64,000 nt of DNA from Cohnella phaseoli. GTDB lineage: Bacteria > Bacillota > Bacilli > Paenibacillales > Paenibacillaceae. Both the position numbers and the translations under genes were made by a program. Positions 41,888 through 49,390 of this stretch are shown piece after piece; the first letter of the stretch is position 1, and each line of letters starts with the position of its first letter. The DNA lies in the NCBI RefSeq assembly GCF_003386235.1, contig NZ_QRDZ01000003.1:62001-126000 (forward strand), in the 5' to 3' direction. The notes beneath the pieces were generated by a model that saw only the letters and a list, made by a program, of their open reading frames with translations, searched no databases and had not been told where the DNA came from.

Positions 41888-41916
41888 ATGATATTAATTC
41901 TCATTATCATTGTCAA
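41888..41916 (-). promoter_or_regulatory. Fur-box promoter of the DUF1450 gene
   Basis: TTGACA (41911-41916) and TATCAT (41888-41893) on the minus strand are 17 bases apart. The spacer is covered by TGATAATGAGAATTAATATCA in two parts (41889-41909), agreeing with the 21-base Fur consensus at 18 positions. Fur bound with iron would block the promoter directly. Confidence 0.8.
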
Positions 41917-42012
41917 CAAAAATAAATTTAACGTTGGTTCGGTTAAGAGAGCAGGGGCGTAAGCGATTTGTTCGCGGCGAATTCGAACCGGTAGGAGAGG
42001 GATTGTGAGGGG

Positions 42013-42180
42013 TTAAAAAAACGCAAAGCTAATTACGCCTACTACTCCCTCCACAAGTTTTATAAATGGCCGTGTGAGTTTCTTGCGTTGTCACGTGAGG
42101 AGAAGGCTCTTGTTATGGCTGATATTGACGAGCGAATCGATAAAGAAAAGAAAGAAGCGGCAAAAATTAGGAAGAGATAG
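42013..42180 (+). pseudogene. Truncated phage gene fragment at the left edge of the second island
   Basis: The frame reads KKRKANYAYYSLHKFYKWP, then EFLALSREEKALVMADIDER and IDKEKKEAAKIRKR. This is like the C-terminal part of a short protein common in the tail regions of Bacillota phages. No start codon lies in frame before the upstream stop, so only the 3' part seems to be preserved. The junction with host sequence is near 42000. Confidence 0.5.
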
Positions 42181-42236
42181 CCCGAACCTTGGTACGTGTG
42201 GTAATATGTAGAAAAATGTTGATTGGGGCGATTTTT

Positions 42237-42995
42237 TTGTTTTGCTCAAAATGTGGGGAAAAGTTGAAAGATAATGCGTCATTTTGTTCAAAATGTGGTG
42301 AAGCAGTTTCGCAACAAAGTACTGTAAATGAGACTGCTGCTACCAAAGAAGTCAATTCACCCAGTAATCTATCGGCAACGGGTTTACCACCAAAAAAGAA
42401 GAAGCCGGGTTGTTTAATTCTAATTGTAACGGTTGTTGCGTTTATTGCGATCATCGCTGTGGTTAATGCAATATCAGATACAAAACAAGGTTTAGGATCG
42501 AAAGAAAAAGTAGAAGCTAGCGCATCTGAGTTAAAAGAGCAAGGATTAAAGTTTGACGAACAAGCTTGGGGTGATTTTCTAAAAATATACGATGCGCATA
42601 ATGATCTTATGAAAACGATGGGATTATACGCAGATGGGAAATTATCTAAATTAGACTTCTATGACTACAGTAAAAGAGCTCAAGAGTGGTTTGGAAAAGC
42701 ATCCGTAAGCTTTAAATACGCTAAAACGGATAATGAGAAAACATATCTTTCCGTCTTTGAGATTTTTGCTTTAGCCGACCAGGCAGCAGCTAAGAGTCTG
42801 ATTAAATATTTGGATTCAAACGCTACCAAAGACTTGTCCAAAGCAAGAGAAGAAATAGACAGAGCAAAACAAGCGGCAACTACTATATCAAGCAACAGAG
42901 TTGTATTTCTTAGAAGTATCGGTCTCTCCAAGGAAGAATTGGAGAAAAAGGTTAATGAAGCGGTTGCCGAGTTAGAGAAAGCGGAGTCAAAATAA
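42237..42995 (+). CDS. Zinc-ribbon membrane protein
   Basis: A 252-residue protein. TTG at 42237 gives MFCSKCGEKLKDNASFCSKC, a double-CxxC zinc ribbon; GGGG lies nine bases upstream. The ORF also runs back to 42189 without a better start. A Pro/Lys-rich linker leads to one membrane helix (about residues 60-82, GCLILIVTVVAFIAIIAVV), then a long helical, lysine- and glutamate-rich extracytoplasmic part with a coiled-coil end (EELEKKVNEAVAELEKAE). The region is clearly more AT-rich than its chromosomal surroundings, in keeping with a cargo gene of the island. No function was recognised. Confidence 0.75.
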   Translation: MFCSKCGEKLKDNASFCSKCGEAVSQQSTVNETAATKEVNSPSNLSATGLPPKKKKPGCLILIVTVVAFIAIIAVVNAISDTKQGLGSKEKVEASASELKEQGLKFDEQAWGDFLKIYDAHNDLMKTMGLYADGKLSKLDFYDYSKRAQEWFGKASVSFKYAKTDNEKTYLSVFEIFALADQAAAKSLIKYLDSNATKDLSKAREEIDRAKQAATTISSNRVVFLRSIGLSKEELEKKVNEAVAELEKAESK

Positions 42996-43027
42996 CATAG
43001 ACTGTTTCAAATTTTCGAACAAAGTGG

Positions 43028-43053
43028 CACCCCGTTAAATGGGGTGGTTTTTA
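43028..43053 (+). terminator. Rho-independent terminator
   Basis: CACCCC pairs with GGGGTG around GTTAAAT, followed by GTTTTTATTT. Confidence 0.8.
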
Positions 43054-43075
43054 TTTAATTGGGAGGTGCAATTAG

Positions 43076-43500
43076 TGCCAACGATTTCGACAACCTTGAA
43101 TTTGATGGAGAGATTCTCAACACCACTACAAAGGGTCACAAACCAAGTTAATACGGTAATAGTGGCGTTGTAACGGATGAGTTGGCTAATTGAACAATCA
43201 TCTACGATTACAGTACAGATCAATGCGGCAGCGATCAACGCACAACTAAGGAGAATTCACATAACTCCAACTTCTGTCCCGATAAGGGTGATCACAACAG
43301 AAATCAGCTCAGCCCTGAGCGTTCTCCATGTTACCCAGGACAGCGCGAGCATGGTCAGGTGGGGAAGTGCTGCAGTTCTCTCAATCCGTCGACGAGAATA
43401 TGAATGATGCGCAGATCAGCGAGTATAGGATCAATCAGCTATTCCTCGTCGCTGCCTGCACGCATCGGTTCGACGGAGGTGCCCATACTATGTCTTTGGA
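43076..43500 (+). pseudogene. Phage tail tape-measure-like gene remnant
   Basis: A GTG after GGGAGGTG starts MPTISTTLNLMERFSTPLQR then VTNQVNTVIVAL and a stop. This start is typical of tail tape-measure proteins of Bacillota phages. The following 300 bases keep short runs in different frames (QINAAAINAQL, then EVLQFSQSVDENMNDAQISE), as in a decayed and internally deleted gene. A full tape-measure protein would be many times longer. Confidence 0.45.
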
Positions 43501-43511
43501 GTAAAGGTCAT

Positions 43512-43813
43512 ATGAACATCGAAAAACTAATGGAAGCTATCAAGCAGGCGAGCATGGGACGGTAGGAGCAGGGGCGTCGGTCGCATCCGGATTGGCACAG
43601 TAAAGAGTGTATCGCCACTCTCGGTTACGTGGATCAGCGTTTGACACTCACGTCCGAGTTTTTGCTCCGAACCGCCAACATGCTACCGTAAAATTGATGA
43701 TCGGCGACACGGACTACCCGGTGCAGAATGATCTAAAGCCGGGCGATAGTGTCGTGCTCCTGCGTGTCCAGGGTGGCCAGCAGTATGTCATATTGGACAA
43801 GGTGGTGAAATGA
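43512..43813 (+). pseudogene. DUF2577-like phage protein, frameshifted
   Basis: Parts of one protein appear in successive frames: MNIEKLMEAIKQASMG from 43512, then GTVKSVSPLSVTW, then DQRLTLTSEFLLRTANML, then VQNDLKPGDSVVLLRVQGGQ with YVILDKVVK at the end. This order is that of DUF2577 tail proteins (XkdR/XkdS neighbourhood of PBSX-like phages). At least two frameshifts and an in-frame stop break it. Confidence 0.6.
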
Positions 43814-43987
43814 TGATCCTGTTGGCGCATAGGCTGGACACCGTTATGCAGGCGGTGGTTAATATTTTGCAAACCGATCGTTTTCACTTTGATATATATT
43901 AATAATTATGGCCATGAACTTGGTTTGGTCTTGGGTGGCAATCCGCAGTATGTTCGTTCGGAAGTGTCGAGGATCAGATTTAAATAA
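43814..43987 (+). pseudogene. DUF2634/XkdS-like remnant
   Basis: The sequence reads DTVMQAVVNILQTDRFHFDI, a stop, then NNYGHELGLVLGGNPQYVRS and EVSRIRFK. In PBSX-like phages XkdS (DUF2634) follows DUF2577 and has this region near its N-terminal middle. Only about 55 codons remain. Confidence 0.45.
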
Positions 43988-44002
43988 GGTGGAGGATAGT
44001 CT

Positions 44003-44373
44003 ATGAGTAGGTATCTAATGGATGGCGTAGTTTACGAGGTATAAATTGGATAAAAATACAATGTAAAAACCGTGTTGGGCGGTTTAACTATAACACGAAC
44101 AATCCGTATCGACGCTGAAACGGTTGCAGATGTAACATACCTATTTGATGAGGCATTAGGTCACTACATTGAGCAGTCACTGGTCGAACGAGCAGAGCCG
44201 ATTCTAACTGCGCCACCCGATCGCATAGCGCAACTCGAGACGAGTCGACCATGCTCGCTCTCGAACTCGTCGATACGCAAATCAGACTAGACGACACGGA
44301 GCGTCGGTTGGAACAGTCAGAAATGGAACAAGCCACGTTGTGCTTGAGCTCGTCGACAAGGGGGCTGCTATAA
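44003..44373 (+). pseudogene. Phage tail-region small protein, frameshifted
   Basis: GGTGGAGGATAG precedes ATG 44003 (MSRYLMDGVVYEV, then a stop). The frame resumes as LGGLTITRTIRIDAETVADV, YLFDEALGHYIEQSLVERAE and DRIAQLE, then shifts to ALELVDTQIRLDDTERRLEQ. A protein of about 120 residues seems to have been broken by several small changes. It ends directly against the intact XkdX gene, which suggests that it was once translationally coupled. Confidence 0.5.
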
Positions 44374-44535
44374 ATGGATTGGTTTGCGACAGGGAAGCGG
44401 CATTACGATGCTGAGCGTTACAGCAATGCAGACGTCGCAAAGTTTGTGATAGCGGATAAGATAACCGTGCAACAATACGAATCCATTACAGATGAGAGGT
44501 ACGAAGGCTTCGCAAAAAGCAGACTATTTAATTAG
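44374..44535 (+). CDS. XkdX family phage protein
   Basis: A 53-residue intact protein, MDWFATGKRHYDAERYSNAD followed by VAKFVIADKITVQQYESIT. MDW-x-x-x-G/A-K-x-x-Y and the I-T-x-E/Q-Q-Y-x-x-I-T segment are the marks of the XkdX family, which sits at the end of tail operons in PBSX-like prophages and their tailocins. Its function is unknown. The ATG starts at the stop codon of the preceding broken gene. It is the only intact short gene of this decayed tail module. Confidence 0.8.
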   Translation: MDWFATGKRHYDAERYSNADVAKFVIADKITVQQYESITDERYEGFAKSRLFN

Positions 44536-44572
44536 AGAGGTAAAAGGAACTTGATTGAAGGTTTCCTTATTA

Positions 44573-44604
44573 AAATAGAGCCCCAGTAATCAGGGCTCTA
44601 TTTT
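44573..44604. terminator. Bidirectional terminator
   Basis: AAATAGAGCCC pairs with GGGCTCTATTT around CAGTAATCA, flanked by T-runs on both strands, between convergent genes. Confidence 0.8.
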
Positions 44605-44618
44605 CTATTATCCGACTA

Positions 44619-45071
44619 TCAAGGAGCAGGTGGCACCGACCTAAGTACAATTTCATATCTGGAAGTTGGATTAACTTTTGATGGATCGGATGCTCGAACC
44701 TCGACGTTTAACACACTATTAGCGGGAACGTAAACAGTCCAACATTCGCGTCCCATTTGATCGAAATACTGGCTGAAGCTTCCGGGTGACGAGCCGGAAG
44801 CGCTCACCGAATATATCCAGTAGTCTAGACTTGGATCGTCAAGGTTGTACAGATACACCCAGTAAGTTTTAGCACTTCCCGTGTCATTCGTCCATCGGAA
44901 ATAGTCAGTATCCGAATAGCTTGATATAGTTCCGGTAAAATAATCGTTCGGTGCATAGAAGATATTCGGATTACTTGAACTATCCGGCTCCATAGCTGTT
45001 GCAGCAAAAGCGGACGAAGATCCAGCAACAATCATTACAAATACGAGCAAGGTCATGGCGATTTTTCTCAT
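44619..45071 (-). CDS. Secreted protein, PPC/beta-sandwich-like
   Basis: A 150-residue exported protein. The start is ATG 45071, with GAGAGG nine bases upstream. The signal peptide is MRKIAMTLLVFVMIVAGSSS AFAA-type (two short parts), cleaved near residue 25. The mature part has NDYFTGTISSYSDTDYFRWT, then KTYWVYLYNLDDPSLDYWIY, and ends TSRYEIVLRSV. This pattern (D-x-D-Y/F-F..., alternating strands) resembles bacterial pre-peptidase C-terminal domains, which are usually appended to secreted enzymes. Here it stands alone. It lies inside the phage-derived island in the reverse direction, so it is probably cargo. Confidence 0.65.
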   Translation of the reverse strand: MRKIAMTLLVFVMIVAGSSSAFAATAMEPDSSSNPNIFYAPNDYFTGTISSYSDTDYFRWTNDTGSAKTYWVYLYNLDDPSLDYWIYSVSASGSSPGSFSQYFDQMGRECWTVYVPANSVLNVEVRASDPSKVNPTSRYEIVLRSVPPAP

Positions 45072-45252
45072 GTGATCCATCCTCTCTCGATAAATTGGAG
45101 TTGGCCAACTCACAATGTAAGACGTTTTTCGATAGGGTATAGTTGCATTTGATGTTAAAAAAGATAATAAATACCTATATGATGTATTTTTATGTCGAAA
45201 TATGGGATTTGGTCCGCATAAAGCGAAGCCTATTATATTGGAGGTGGAGTAG

Positions 45253-45510
45253 TTGAGCCAAGTGGATAACACGGACGTACTGCAGCGCATGACACGCGTT
45301 GAGACCAACTTGGACATATGGACGGCCAGTTCGCTCGAGCGACCAGCGCCAGTGAGACGGCCGTACAAGCACTCTATTCAGCTAAGTCGGTACATTATCG
45401 GTTGGACGAGATTAAGGACAATCAAAAATGTCAGTGGCGCACTGTCATTGGCACGATACTGGCCGAGGCGATCAGTGCGCTTATTAAATTTAATGGGGAT
45501 GATCGCCATG
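45253..45510 (+). pseudogene. XhlA-like haemolysin/holin-helper, frameshifted
   Basis: The first frame gives MSQVDNTDVLQRMTRVETNL DIW. After a frame change near 45320 the second gives ATSASETAVQALYSAKSVHY, RLDEIKDNQKCQWRTVIGTI and LAEAISALIKF. Together this is an XhlA family protein (phage lysis cassette). One frameshift separates the coiled-coil N-terminal half from the membrane segment. A GGAGG precedes the start. Confidence 0.6.
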
Positions 45511-45576
45511 AAAATCAATTGGAAACAAAACTCGCGATCCTCCCGGCTACCGAAGTTTCCGGGATTTTCCTTTTAA
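45508..45576 (+). pseudogene. Phage holin gene start, truncated
   Basis: ATG 45508 opens MKINWKQNSRSSRLPKFPGF and stops after 22 codons. MKINWK is the usual start of phi LC3-type holins, which follow xhlA. The rest of the holin and the amidase are missing and replaced by a terminator-like hairpin (CTCCCGG...CCGGGATTTTCC). Confidence 0.5.
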
Positions 45577-45674
45577 CCTTATAGCAAACTGTAGATTCCT
45601 TTCGAATATCAGACTGCAAATTCCCGAATCTTCCTTGCATAATGGTGGCCATACATAAGAGAGAAGGACTTACA

Positions 45675-46020
45675 TTGAAGAAGTTTTACCAAGCGCTTCT
45701 GTCTATTATTATGTTCGTATCAACTTTTTTCCTTTGAATAAGTACATTTGCTGCGGAACCAGAACTTAAAAGTTTAAATTCCTAATATGACTTCGAAGGT
45801 CGGTAAATGGAACGGACTGTACAACATTGAGTAATGCAGAAGATTTTAATGATTGGGGAGTAATGGGACCATATACATTCGAAATAACAAATAATACGGC
45901 TTACACTAGCTATAGGATAAATATCACAAAAATAATGGTCCTACAACATACAATGTGAATTTAGCAATTCATGAAATTGAAATGTGGGGGTATGATGCTT
46001 CGGAACAAATATCAAAAAGA
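45675..46020 (+). pseudogene. Secreted discoidin-domain protein, decayed copy
   Basis: TTG 45675 begins MKKFYQALLSIIMFVSTFFL, a signal peptide cut by a stop, followed by TFAAEPELKSLNS. After further frame changes come NDWGVMGPYTFEITNNTAYT, SYRINITK and NLAIHEIEMWGYD. The last part corresponds to the C-terminal domain of the intact protein at 47743 (TTAYNKYRLNFKGN...VAEVGMMGY). About 70 bases before each gene are also alike, so they are a decayed and an intact copy of one cargo type. Confidence 0.5.
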
Positions 46021-46129
46021 TGGTACACCAATTACTAATCCAGGAATTACTGAACTAGGTAAATCTTCAAGACATATGGAAGATTAACTGTGTCTATAAA
46101 TAGCGGCCAACAATTCTAATAACGATCAG

Positions 46130-46161
46130 TCCGGGAGCGTATGCTGTCCGGGCTTTTTTGT
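46130..46161 (+). terminator. Terminator before tail fibre copy 2
   Basis: AGTCCGGGAG pairs with CTGTCCGGGCT (one bulge, one wobble), followed by six T. It lies at the same place relative to the tail fibre as the hairpin at 623-654. Confidence 0.7.
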
Positions 46162-46222
46162 TTGTCGTACGATTGCCACCAGTAGATGAAAGGATAATAA
46201 TGCAGACAAGGAGCTGAGGCGA

Positions 46223-47128
46223 ATGCCTGAAATGACGCCGCATATCGGTCTAAAGAAGCCGTTAGCGAGCGAAACAGCGGACATATCCGTTATTAACGAC
46301 AACATGGATATAATCGATTCGGCATTGGGCGATCTATCGGCGGTTCCAACGGCGACGAAGGATGCAGCGGGGGCGATCACGGAATTATTCGAAGCACTTG
46401 AAAATGCCGACATTCCCGATGCCACGCTGACTACAAAAGGTAAGGTGCAGCTATCCAGCGCGACCAATAGCGTCGTAGAGGACCGGGCCGCAACGCCGAA
46501 GGCGGTCAAGGATGCTATGGAGGCAGCATCGGGAGCATCGGATTCGCTCACCACTCATGTCAATGCGACCAACGTCCATGGCGCGACCTCAACCGCTACG
46601 GTCAGCAGACTCATCATCAGGGACGCTGCTGGTCGGGCAAAGGTGGCAGCTCCTGTAGCTAACGATGACATAGCCCGTCTGGATTCAATTACGAAGACAC
46701 AGGTGGGGCTCGGAAGCGTCGACAACTACGGAACAGCGACGCAGGCTGAGGTAGAGGCGGGAACGGCGACCAACAAGTTTATGACGCCGCAGCGGACGAA
46801 GCAGGCGATAGACAAGTTCACGGGTGGAGTTCCATTGCGGATTAATGGGGGACGGCTAGAATTCTATGATGGAGGTTGGAAGAGCATGGGGGGAGTGAAG
46901 AGCATCCAAAGAGGCATACTTGGGACTGTGCCATCTTCCTATTTGGGAGTACTCAACATAACAATTAGTGCAGTAAACCCGGACAAATGTTTACTGCATC
47001 CCGCGAACATGATTTCGGGTAACTTTATGGGAAGAGCTCAATTAACTAGCGCAACAAACTTACAAATAGTTAACCTTTCAAGTTCTGTGAATATCCCAAT
47101 ATCTTGGCAAGTAGTTGAATATGAGTGA
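46223..47128 (+). CDS. Phage tail fibre-like protein, copy 2
   Basis: A 301-residue protein beginning MPEMTPHIGLKKPLASETAD, with AAGGAG about eight bases before ATG 46223. Its first 60 residues and the block HGATSTATVSRLIIRDAAGR...GLGSVDNYGTATQ match the gene at 719 closely. Between them it has an extra 40-residue stretch containing DATLTTKGKVQLSSATNS, a collar-like phage fibre repeat. The C-terminal 100 residues are unlike copy 1. The conserved head and swapped tip point to receptor-specificity variation. It is followed 11 bases later by the next small gene. Confidence 0.78.
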   Translation: MPEMTPHIGLKKPLASETADISVINDNMDIIDSALGDLSAVPTATKDAAGAITELFEALENADIPDATLTTKGKVQLSSATNSVVEDRAATPKAVKDAMEAASGASDSLTTHVNATNVHGATSTATVSRLIIRDAAGRAKVAAPVANDDIARLDSITKTQVGLGSVDNYGTATQAEVEAGTATNKFMTPQRTKQAIDKFTGGVPLRINGGRLEFYDGGWKSMGGVKSIQRGILGTVPSSYLGVLNITISAVNPDKCLLHPANMISGNFMGRAQLTSATNLQIVNLSSSVNIPISWQVVEYE

Positions 47129-47139
47129 GGAGTGAAAAT

Positions 47140-47439
47140 ATGTATAAATACGCCCAACTCGATGAATCGGGTCGATGTGTCAGTGTCTCGCAATTATCGG
47201 GAGAAATTGTCTCTGTGCATATGTTACCGCTTGGGTCCGATGACGATGTGCAACCAGGAGACATCTATGACGGTCTTTCTTGGACACGACCAGAAGCGCC
47301 TGAACCCGAACCGGATCGAATCTTGCAGCTTAAGACCGAGAATCTCGAATTGAAGCTCGCCCTTGTAGAATTGGCCGAAGCACAACATACCTATAACTCG
47401 CGCTGGCCGAACTGGCTTAAATTCAACGGAGGTGAATGA
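47140..47439 (+). CDS. Phage tail-associated small protein
   Basis: A 99-residue protein. ATG 47140 follows GAGGAGTG. The first half, MYKYAQLDESGRCVSVSQLS then DDDVQPGDIYDGLSW, has the look of the small beta-rich proteins that follow tail fibres in Bacillota phages and end Y-x-G..W. The second half is a coiled coil (DRILQLKTENLELKLALVEL). It overlaps closely with the next gene, sharing the GGAGGTGA ribosome binding region. A chaperone or attachment role for the fibre is inferred from position only. Confidence 0.65.
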   Translation: MYKYAQLDESGRCVSVSQLSGEIVSVHMLPLGSDDDVQPGDIYDGLSWTRPEAPEPEPDRILQLKTENLELKLALVELAEAQHTYNSRWPNWLKFNGGE

Positions 47440-47441
47440 CT

Positions 47442-47564
47442 GTGGCGAAAATTTACTATGACCTGATCAAAGAAGGATTACGTACGATTATCGACGTACC
47501 GATCCGCTGGCGCGCCGATGTTCAAACGATTATTGACGCAGATAGGCTAGGTTCCGCATCTTAA
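47442..47564 (+). CDS. CD1375-like small phage protein
   Basis: A 40-residue protein starting at GTG 47442, with GGAGGTG about ten bases upstream: MAKIYYDLIKEGLRTIIDVP then IRWRADVQTIIDADRLGSAS. The pattern MAKIYY-x-L-I-x-x-G-x-x-T-x-x-D-V-P-x-x-W-R-x-x-V-Q is that of the CD1375 family, found after tail-fibre genes in Clostridium and Paenibacillus prophages. Its function is unknown. It is too short for routine gene finding, but its ribosome binding site, family pattern and following terminator support it. Confidence 0.7.
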   Translation: MAKIYYDLIKEGLRTIIDVPIRWRADVQTIIDADRLGSAS

Positions 47565-47570
47565 ACGAAC

Positions 47571-47605
47571 AGCTCGGGGGCTTAGGCTCTCGGGCTATTT
47601 TCTGT
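47571..47605 (+). terminator. Rho-independent terminator (repeated family)
   Basis: AGCTCGGGGGC and GCTCTCGGGCT close a TTAG loop, followed by ATTTTCTGTTTT. The hairpin belongs to the same sequence family as 623-654, 2083-2108 and 48795-48826. Confidence 0.8.
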
Positions 47606-47742
47606 TTTAATGAAGCATTTCCAGGGGGGGTTCTTCTAACTCTCCAATATAATGTAGATTTATGTCGAATATCAGACTGCACATTCCTGAATTTTCCTTG
47701 TATGATGAAAAAATGACTTACCTAGGAGGTAGTGTTAATATT

Positions 47743-48777
47743 ATGAAGAAAAAATCTCTGCTTTTGTTTACAATGCTTACAGCTTTCGTTATCGCCGTTG
47801 TGTCATTATCGACACTCGTTTTTGCGAATAGTCAAAGTAATGTTGCTGAAGGAGATCAGGTATTCACGATTCCCATGAATGCATACTGTGATACTTCGCA
47901 TATCGCCAATCTATCAATTAATATTACAAATCTAAGCAGCGAAAATGCAAATGTAACATTGAAACTATTTAAGAAAGATGGATCTCAACAGACAACAGCA
48001 GGAAGTTCATACAACGGAATAGAATCTGCTATTACTCCAGGAACACCAATTTCAATTGGATCCAATACGACGGAAAACTATCGCATTGCATTTGGCGGGG
48101 GAGTTAACAATTGTTCCGATCGCGTTTATTACGGATCCATTTCAAGCTCAACCAACTCCCAACTTCTTGCAGGCGGGTGGGTCGATAGTACAATAGGCAA
48201 TGCGACACTATTAATTAACAATGGACAACCGTGGGATAGTGTGGGATCGAATGAATCTACACCAACCCCAACACCATCCCCCACTTCGAGACCGCAGATC
48301 GATGCATGCAGTTTAACGACATATTCATTAATCGAACCTATGACGGGAGATTCTGATGAGTACGGCACAGCAACTTCTAGTAGCTATGATAATACACACA
48401 ATTCGAGAGCTTTCGCGGCTTTCGATAACGGATGCGGTGCCTTCTCAACTGCCGCGGGGAACAAAACTGGTTGGTTACAGTATGAGTTTAACGTAGAAAA
48501 AAGAGTAAATAGCTATTCGATTTTAATGAAAAATAATGACCCTGCAAATGCCTACGCTCAATCTCCAAATTCATGGGTATTTGAAGCCTATGATAATCAA
48601 GCGCAAAAGTGGGTTGCTTTAGATACACAATCAAATGTTACTTTGTGGACAACAGATTCGCCAAACACCTACTCTTTTAGCAATACTACTGCCTACAATA
48701 AATACAGATTAAACTTTAAGGGTAATAATGGGGGAGCAGTGATTACTGTTGCAGAAGTTGGAATGATGGGATATTAA
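47743..48777 (+). CDS. Secreted discoidin (F5/8 type C)-like protein
   Basis: A 344-residue exported protein, with TAGGAGGT upstream of ATG 47743. The signal peptide is MKKKSLLLFTMLTAFVIAVV plus SLSTLVFA, cleaved near residue 30. An N-terminal beta-rich domain (about 35-165, with two cysteines, YCDTSHIANLSINITNLSSE) is followed by a TPTPTPSPTS linker. A C-terminal galactose-binding/F5-8-type-C-like domain (about 185-344) contains YDNTHNSRAFAAFDNG, WLQYEF and YRLNFKGNNGGAVITVAEVG. It probably binds carbohydrate or a surface polymer. It is flanked by repeated-family terminators and lies between phage genes, so it appears to be cargo. A decayed second copy lies at 45675. Confidence 0.75.
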   Translation: MKKKSLLLFTMLTAFVIAVVSLSTLVFANSQSNVAEGDQVFTIPMNAYCDTSHIANLSINITNLSSENANVTLKLFKKDGSQQTTAGSSYNGIESAITPGTPISIGSNTTENYRIAFGGGVNNCSDRVYYGSISSSTNSQLLAGGWVDSTIGNATLLINNGQPWDSVGSNESTPTPTPSPTSRPQIDACSLTTYSLIEPMTGDSDEYGTATSSSYDNTHNSRAFAAFDNGCGAFSTAAGNKTGWLQYEFNVEKRVNSYSILMKNNDPANAYAQSPNSWVFEAYDNQAQKWVALDTQSNVTLWTTDSPNTYSFSNTTAYNKYRLNFKGNNGGAVITVAEVGMMGY

Positions 48778-48794
48778 ATCACAATTGAATGGAT

Positions 48795-48826
48795 AGCCCG
48801 AGGGCTGCGGCTCTCGGGCTATTTCT
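48795..48826 (+). terminator. Rho-independent terminator (repeated family)
   Basis: AGCCCGAGGGC and GCTCTCGGGCT pair around a TGC loop, followed by ATTTCTAT. It ends the secreted protein gene and abuts the ligase remnant, as the hairpin at 2083-2108 does in the first island. Confidence 0.8.
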
Positions 48827-49115
48827 ATGTAACAAACTCCACAAACTCCGGACTTCTCAACATCCCGCTCTCGTCCAATTCCGGAGCCGTACCCGCGCAT
48901 TTATTCTCGGTTTCACATAAACGAAATCCCGATCCTCGCCCGTCTTAATTCGATCCTCAAGTCCGTAGAAAGCTCGTTTATGCTTGTTTGGGACCGTTAA
49001 TTCTATCATCTCTACTGGCCGTCCAATATGTTGTGCCAGCCATTCGAATTGATTTTTGCGGTATCCCGCGATCTGTACAGTGGCTTACGTATAGTTGATG
49101 ATCTTCGAGATAAGC
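48825..49115 (-). pseudogene. ATP-dependent DNA ligase, C-terminal remnant, copy 2
   Basis: On the minus strand the frame reads KIINYT, a stop, ATVQIAGYRKNQFEWLAQH, RPVEMIELTVPNKHKRAFYG, DFVYVKPRINARVRLRNW and TRAG. A missing base then shifts the frame before MLRSPEFVEFVT. The lesions (a stop after NYT, a frameshift after TRAG) differ from those of the copy at 2108-2510, so the two decayed independently. Less of the N-terminal side remains here. Confidence 0.68.
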
Positions 49116-49131
49116 CGATCTCAAAATATTC

Positions 49132-49338
49132 ATGCGCAATGTAATGCCACGATTCATACGGGTGCTCCTAGATCGTGTAAGCCTTGACTCCTTCGGTGCA
49201 CGGCGGGAGTTAAAGAAACGAGATATTAACATCCTTTCTGATCAGAAGCAGGACGATATCGTATACACTTGTTATCTCTACAGGGGCTACGAAAACAAAT
49301 TTGTGATGACGCGGGAGATTATGAGAGCGGAGAAGTAG
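49132..49338 (+). CDS. Small conserved phage-associated hypothetical protein, copy 2
   Basis: A 68-residue protein, MRNVMPRFIRVLLDRVSLDS then RRELKKRDINILSDQKQDDI and RGYENKFVMTREIMRAEK. It matches the protein at 2546 over most of its length but ends about 18 residues earlier, after MRAEK, at a stop. It lies in the same position, just after the ligase remnant. No family was recognised. No clear Shine-Dalgarno was seen before ATG 49132, so expression is uncertain and it may itself be decaying. Confidence 0.5.
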   Translation: MRNVMPRFIRVLLDRVSLDSFGARRELKKRDINILSDQKQDDIVYTCYLYRGYENKFVMTREIMRAEK

Positions 49339-49390
49339 TCTATTGCTAAAGCTGTTGAAAGTATGGAAATAGCTATGCCTTGAAAAACAT

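Noticed and set aside
41960-42000. tRNA-like TTCGAACC stretch at the left edge of the second island
   Set aside because: No acceptor, D or anticodon stems could be drawn around it, so it is neither a tRNA nor a recognisable att site.
48978-49232. 84-codon minus-strand frame beginning MLISRFFNSRR
   Set aside because: It covers the ligase remnant in a different frame and the start of the RRELKKR gene on the other strand, and has no supporting signal.
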